Shown here: positions 61,012-64,000 of the stretch, piece after piece
Layout: each line of letters starts with the position of its first letter
Numbering within the stretch: the first letter of the stretch is position 1
Source of the DNA: Oenococcus kitaharae DSM 17330
GTDB lineage: Bacteria; Bacillota; Bacilli; Lactobacillales; Lactobacillaceae
Reading direction: 5' to 3'
Assembly (NCBI RefSeq): GCF_000241055.1
Contig: NZ_CM001398.1
Coordinates: 1,719,100-1,783,099 of the forward strand
DNA: 64,000 nt
Translations under genes and position numbers: made by a program
The notes under the pieces: model-generated
Told to the model about the DNA's origin: nothing
Database searches by the model: none
What the model saw: the letters and a program-made list of their open reading frames with translations, nothing else

Positions 61012-61746
61012 TTAAGACCCAATGCGGCGGCTATTAAAGCCTTGATAGATTAATAATGCGGCAGCAACGCCGGCATTCAGCGACTGCACGTGCCCGACCA
61101 TTGGAATCGTCAGCATTTGATCAACTTTCTTTTTAGTCTGCGGCGAAATGCCGCGTCCTTCATTGCCGATGACCAATGCGACTGGTCCTTTAGCATTCCA
61201 TTGGGTATAGTCCTGACCTTTCATATCCGTGCCGAAAATCCAAAAGCCTGCATCTTTTAAACTGTCAATAGCATTATTGATGTTGGTCACGCGGGCAACT
61301 GGGACGTGCTCAATTGCTCCGGTTGAGATTTTAGCAACTGTTTGCGTCAATTGGACGGCACGTCTTTTCGGAATAATGATCCCATCAATGCCTGCTGCAT
61401 CAGCCGTTCGTAAAATCGAACCTAAATTCTGCGGATCTTCGATCTCATCTAAAATAACCAAAAAAGGGTCGTGATCAGTTTTTTTGGCTAGAATTTCTGG
61501 CAATGACACGTAACTGTAGGCTTCTATTTCAACTGCCACACCTTGGTGGTTGCCATGATCGGTCAATTCGTCCAAACGTCGGTTATCAACTTTAACAATC
61601 GGCTGATGACCAATAACAGCCTTCTTTTCAATCTCCAAAACACGATTTTTTGCCAGAGAATCGCTTAAATAAATACGGCTGACGCTTTTATTGTTATCCA
61701 GCGCCTCGATGGCGGCATGAATCCCGTATACAACTTCTTTAACCAC
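61012..61746 (-). CDS. rlmB: 23S rRNA (guanosine-2'-O-)-methyltransferase RlmB
   Basis: A 244-aa SpoU/TrmH-family methyltransferase acting on G2251 of 23S rRNA. The three SPOUT motifs are clear: LDEIEDPQNLGSILRTADAAG, VIGNEGRGIS and IPMVGHVQSLNAGVAAAL. It overlaps mrnC by 8 bp, as in Bacillus. The gene yacP, usual after rlmB, is absent here. Confidence 0.96.
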   Translation of the reverse strand: MVKEVVYGIHAAIEALDNNKSVSRIYLSDSLAKNRVLEIEKKAVIGHQPIVKVDNRRLDELTDHGNHQGVAVEIEAYSYVSLPEILAKKTDHDPFLVILDEIEDPQNLGSILRTADAAGIDGIIIPKRRAVQLTQTVAKISTGAIEHVPVARVTNINNAIDSLKDAGFWIFGTDMKGQDYTQWNAKGPVALVIGNEGRGISPQTKKKVDQMLTIPMVGHVQSLNAGVAAALLIYQGFNSRRIGS

Positions 61747-62143
61747 GTGTCTGCCCGCTTTCTACTTTCTCTATCATCCAATTAATGATCTGATCCAGAC
61801 GCTTTTGATCATTCTTCAAATATAGATAACCCAAAACAGCTTCAACACCTGTCGAAATCTGATAGGTAGCAAAATCAGTATTTTTGGCCTTCGTATGCGG
61901 ATGCGAATTGCGTCCACGTTTATAAATCTCGGTCTCTTCTTCAGTTAAAATGTGTTCTTCTTCTAATAAAAAGTAAAGCTTGGCATGTGCTTTGGCAGCA
62001 ACAAATTCCTTGGATCGTTTTTGAAGATCGTTCACTTTTGTTAATCCCGTGGAAAGTAAATAAGTTCTAATTTTCAGTTCATCAACGGCATCGCCGATAA
62101 AAGCCAGCGAAAGTCCATTGAAACCCTTGACATCTGTAATCAT
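61739..62143 (-). CDS. mrnC: Mini-ribonuclease 3
   Basis: A 134-aa RNase III-like nuclease without the dsRNA-binding domain, which matures 23S rRNA ends. The catalytic segment is FIGDAVDELKIRTYL, with YKRGRN and GVEAVLGYLYL. I chose ATG 62143: no ribosome binding site precedes it, and a TATAAT ends 8 bp upstream, so the mRNA is probably leaderless. A TTG at 62164 would lie before that -10. Confidence 0.9.
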   Translation of the reverse strand: MITDVKGFNGLSLAFIGDAVDELKIRTYLLSTGLTKVNDLQKRSKEFVAAKAHAKLYFLLEEEHILTEEETEIYKRGRNSHPHTKAKNTDFATYQISTGVEAVLGYLYLKNDQKRLDQIINWMIEKVESGQTRG

Positions 62144-62156
62144 GGTCTTTATTATA
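62128..62156 (+). promoter_or_regulatory. promoter of the amino-acid ABC operon
   Basis: TTGACA (62128-62133), 17 bp, TATTAT (62151-62156) on the plus strand, within the first codons of mrnC. Its -10 overlaps a minus-strand TATAAT (62152-62157) serving mrnC. Confidence 0.75.
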
Positions 62157-62183
62157 GTGTGCAATTCACTTATTTTAGTGTGA
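62150..62183 (+). repeat. 13-bp direct repeats at 21-bp spacing
   Basis: TTATTATAGTGTG (62150-62162) and TTATTTTAGTGTG (62171-62183) differ at one position and are exactly 21 bp apart, two helical turns. They span the -10 and the early transcribed region of the ABC operon and could be a tandem operator. Confidence 0.6.
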
Positions 62184-62213
62184 AGATTTAATTATTTAGG
62201 AGAAAGTTTTAAA

Positions 62214-63071
62214 ATGAAAAAATTAGTAAGCAAGTTTTTTAGCGGTTTAGTGTCGGCGATTGCAGTTACTGGTATTTTTGCGACAGCTGGAAGTCAAGTT
62301 CAAGCGGCGGGAAATAAACAGGATGTGCTGTATTCGAAGATCAAAACCCGAGGGAAATTGATTGTTGGTACGTCTGCTGATTTCCCGCCGTATGAATTTT
62401 TAGCACAAAAGAATGGCAAGCAGACGCCAGCAGGTGCCGATATGAGTTTGGCTAAAAGGTTGGCTAAGGGTCTGGGCGTCAAACTAGAAATCAAAAATAT
62501 GTCTTTTGATTCTCTACTCGTGGCTCAAAAATCCGGCAGAGTTGATGTCTTAATTGCCGGCATGGGTTCAACGCCGGAAAGAAAAAAACAAGTAGATTTT
62601 TCAATTCCATATTACACAGCGAAAGAGACTCTTGTCATCAACAAATCTGAAGCCAAGAAAATTAAGTCTTATAAAGACCTAGCTGGTAAAAGAGTTGGCG
62701 TTCAAACCTCAGCACGTCAGGAAAGTCTGATCAAAAGCTCATTGGCGAAAAATAAACTCTCAGCTGCTCATTTCGTGCAGATGCAGTCCAACAACGATTT
62801 AATTTTGGCTTTGCAGACTAATAAAATTGACGCCGTTGCTTTATCAGGCGGTGTCGGCCAGGCTTATGCACACAGCGTATCGGGTTTGAAGTACGTTTAC
62901 GCAAGCTATCCTAAAGGTGTGCAGAACGAAGAAGGCATGCAGGTTGTGATCCCAAAGCATCAGCAAACACTGGTTGCGCATATTAACAAAACTATCAAAA
63001 AAGTTAACAAGCAAAAAGTATTTCCAAAATGGATCGCACAAGCTGGCAAGCAATTAGGTAAGGCAAAGTAA
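62214..63071 (+). CDS. amino-acid ABC transporter substrate-binding protein
   Basis: A 285-aa SBP_bac_3 family receptor for a polar amino acid. The mature part begins near LIVGTSADFPPYEF, with later ADMSLAKRLAKGL and the ELVINK-like hinge. The N-terminus is a signal peptide ending around SQVQAAG. There is no lipobox cysteine, so it would be cleaved and released or stay as an uncleaved anchor, unlike most Gram-positive receptors. ATG follows AGGAGA. First gene of a three-gene importer. The exact amino acid is not readable. Confidence 0.92.
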   Translation: MKKLVSKFFSGLVSAIAVTGIFATAGSQVQAAGNKQDVLYSKIKTRGKLIVGTSADFPPYEFLAQKNGKQTPAGADMSLAKRLAKGLGVKLEIKNMSFDSLLVAQKSGRVDVLIAGMGSTPERKKQVDFSIPYYTAKETLVINKSEAKKIKSYKDLAGKRVGVQTSARQESLIKSSLAKNKLSAAHFVQMQSNNDLILALQTNKIDAVALSGGVGQAYAHSVSGLKYVYASYPKGVQNEEGMQVVIPKHQQTLVAHINKTIKKVNKQKVFPKWIAQAGKQLGKAK

Positions 63072-63074
63072 GTG

Positions 63075-63767
63075 ATGAATTTTTTATCCAACACGCTGGC
63101 TTGGCGCTTTAGAGACGAGATTTTATCCGGTTTAGAAGTGACGCTGGTTATTTCTATCGCGTCAGTTATTATCGGCTCGATTTTAGGTTTGATCATTGCA
63201 CTCATGCATATGTCGCATCATAAGACAATCCGGGCAGTTGCCGGTACTTATGTCGAAATTCTTAGAGGCACGCCGATGATTGTACAGTTGGAATTCGTGT
63301 ACTTTTCGCTGCCTTTGATCTTGGGTGCCATTCTATCGGTCACAGGTATCCATATTCAGCCAAATATTGCCACAATTCCGGCCGGCATTATTGCCGTTTC
63401 GATTAATTCATCAGCTTATGTTTCAGAAGCTATTCGCGGTGGATTTAATTCGGTTAATATCGGTCAGACCGAGGCAGCAAGATCATTAGGCCTTTCGCAG
63501 AGAACAACAATGCGTTTTGTTGTCATTCCGCAGGCTTTGAAAAATATTTGGCCGGCATTGGGAAATGAATTCGTCGCCCTGATCAAAGAGTCGTCAATTG
63601 TCCTGATTATCGGTGCACCTGATATCATGTACCAAATAAATAACATGCGAGCAACTACTTTTAACGGCGTAACACCTTTAATTATTGCAGCTGCTATTTA
63701 TTTCATACTCACTTTCAGCCTATCTAGAATCATGAAACATTTTGAAAGGAAGATGAAACATGACTGA
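63075..63767 (+). CDS. amino-acid ABC transporter permease
   Basis: A 230-aa permease of the His/Glu/Gln type with about five helices. The EAA loop motif is EAARSLGLSQRTTMRFVVIPQA. It follows the receptor by 3 bp; a GTG at 63072 could be the start instead of ATG 63075. It overlaps the ATPase gene by 8 bp. Homodimers of such proteins form the channel. Confidence 0.93.
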   Translation: MNFLSNTLAWRFRDEILSGLEVTLVISIASVIIGSILGLIIALMHMSHHKTIRAVAGTYVEILRGTPMIVQLEFVYFSLPLILGAILSVTGIHIQPNIATIPAGIIAVSINSSAYVSEAIRGGFNSVNIGQTEAARSLGLSQRTTMRFVVIPQALKNIWPALGNEFVALIKESSIVLIIGAPDIMYQINNMRATTFNGVTPLIIAAAIYFILTFSLSRIMKHFERKMKHD

Positions 63768-64000
63768 AGATACGATTATCGAATTAAAGGGGCTAACCAA
63801 GAAATTCGGCAAATCACTTGTTTTGGATCATATTAATGCGAAAATCAACCGTTCTGAAGTAGTGACTTTGATCGGCCCTTCCGGAACCGGAAAATCAACT
63901 TTAATCCGTGACCTGAACATGCTGGATACGCCGACTTCGGGATCTGTGTTGTTTGAAGGTCAGGATCTAACAACTTTAAAGGATAAAGAATTGGACGCTG
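63760..64000 (+). CDS. amino-acid ABC transporter ATP-binding protein, partial
   Basis: The first 80 codons of an ABC ATPase are in the window, starting MTEDTIIELKGL with AGGAAG upstream. Walker A is GPSGTGKST (about residues 38-47), and the Q-loop and signature lie beyond the right edge. It powers the importer encoded by the two preceding genes. Confidence 0.92.
   Translation, partial: MTEDTIIELKGLTKKFGKSLVLDHINAKINRSEVVTLIGPSGTGKSTLIRDLNMLDTPTSGSVLFEGQDLTTLKDKELDA

Overview
The window looks like a chromosomal core region of a lactic acid bacterium, most likely of the genus Oenococcus. The evidence is the 16S rRNA sequence, the Gram-positive (Bacilli) gene order, strong GGAGG-type ribosome binding sites, a valine T-box, a CtsR box and a c-di-AMP receptor gene. 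Genus assignment is by recognition, not by a database search. The species is not resolved, although moderate GC and details of 16S make a non-oeni species plausible. Almost all genes lie on the minus strand; only rpsD and the amino-acid ABC operon at the right edge are on the plus strand. No insertion sequence, prophage or CRISPR array was seen.

Layout. 1-2776: 5' part of a 23S gene, a spacer with tRNA-Ala(UGC), 16S and its promoter. 2882-10431: rpoC and rpoB (both starting with TTG), with a promoter and a leader holding a terminator-like hairpin. 10439-10751: a cold-shock protein. 10793-16927: a DHA2 exporter with a DUF4811 partner, and a heterodimeric ABC multidrug exporter. 16968-18871: hemolysin III-like protein and recA with a perfect LexA-type box. 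18932-26897: pgsA, a RodZ-like protein, two M16 peptidase homologues, cardiolipin synthase and mreDCB, a membrane and cell-shape block. 26921-31189: folC and valS behind a valine T-box, with an unlisted 44-aa membrane ORF between T-box and valS. 31191-34661: ezrA, rpsD, pnuC. 34678-37494: groES-groEL under CtsR and rex under its own Rex box. 37489-40739: tsaD-rimI-tsaB-galE. 40792-46982: a tightly overlapped cluster dnaX-recR-yaaL-tmk-darA-holB-rsmI-thioesterase, preceded by SRP RNA. 47012-52299: pepX and a P-type ATPase with Na,K-ATPase (IIC) signatures. 52365-56162: tadA, an RsmC-like methyltransferase and the L7/L12, L10, L1, L11 ribosomal genes with an L10 leader. 56167-59378: gntP and gntK, intruding between rplK and nusG. 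59392-62143: nusG, secE, sigH-like, rlmB, mrnC. 62128-64000: amino-acid ABC importer, cut by the window edge.

How it works together. Most of the content is the housekeeping core: transcription (rpoBC, nusG, sigH), translation (rRNA, r-proteins, valS, tadA, rsmI, tsaBD), replication and repair (dnaX, holB, recA, recR), protein folding, envelope growth and redox sensing. Accessory functions are drug export, gluconate use, peptide degradation and cation pumping. The genome is very compact: many stop/start overlaps (TAATG, ATGA), stop codons inside terminators, and -35 boxes inside the terminator of the previous gene.

Points most worth a second look: the long acidic C-terminal tail on L11; clamp-loader subunits DnaX and HolB without their zinc modules, in a cluster that has lost ebfC, ricT and yabA; the IIC-type ATPase; a LexA-like box in front of the SigH-like factor; the 44-aa membrane ORF behind the T-box; the gnt insertion with an operator-like palindrome; and two opposed promoters sharing one -10 region at 62.15 kb.
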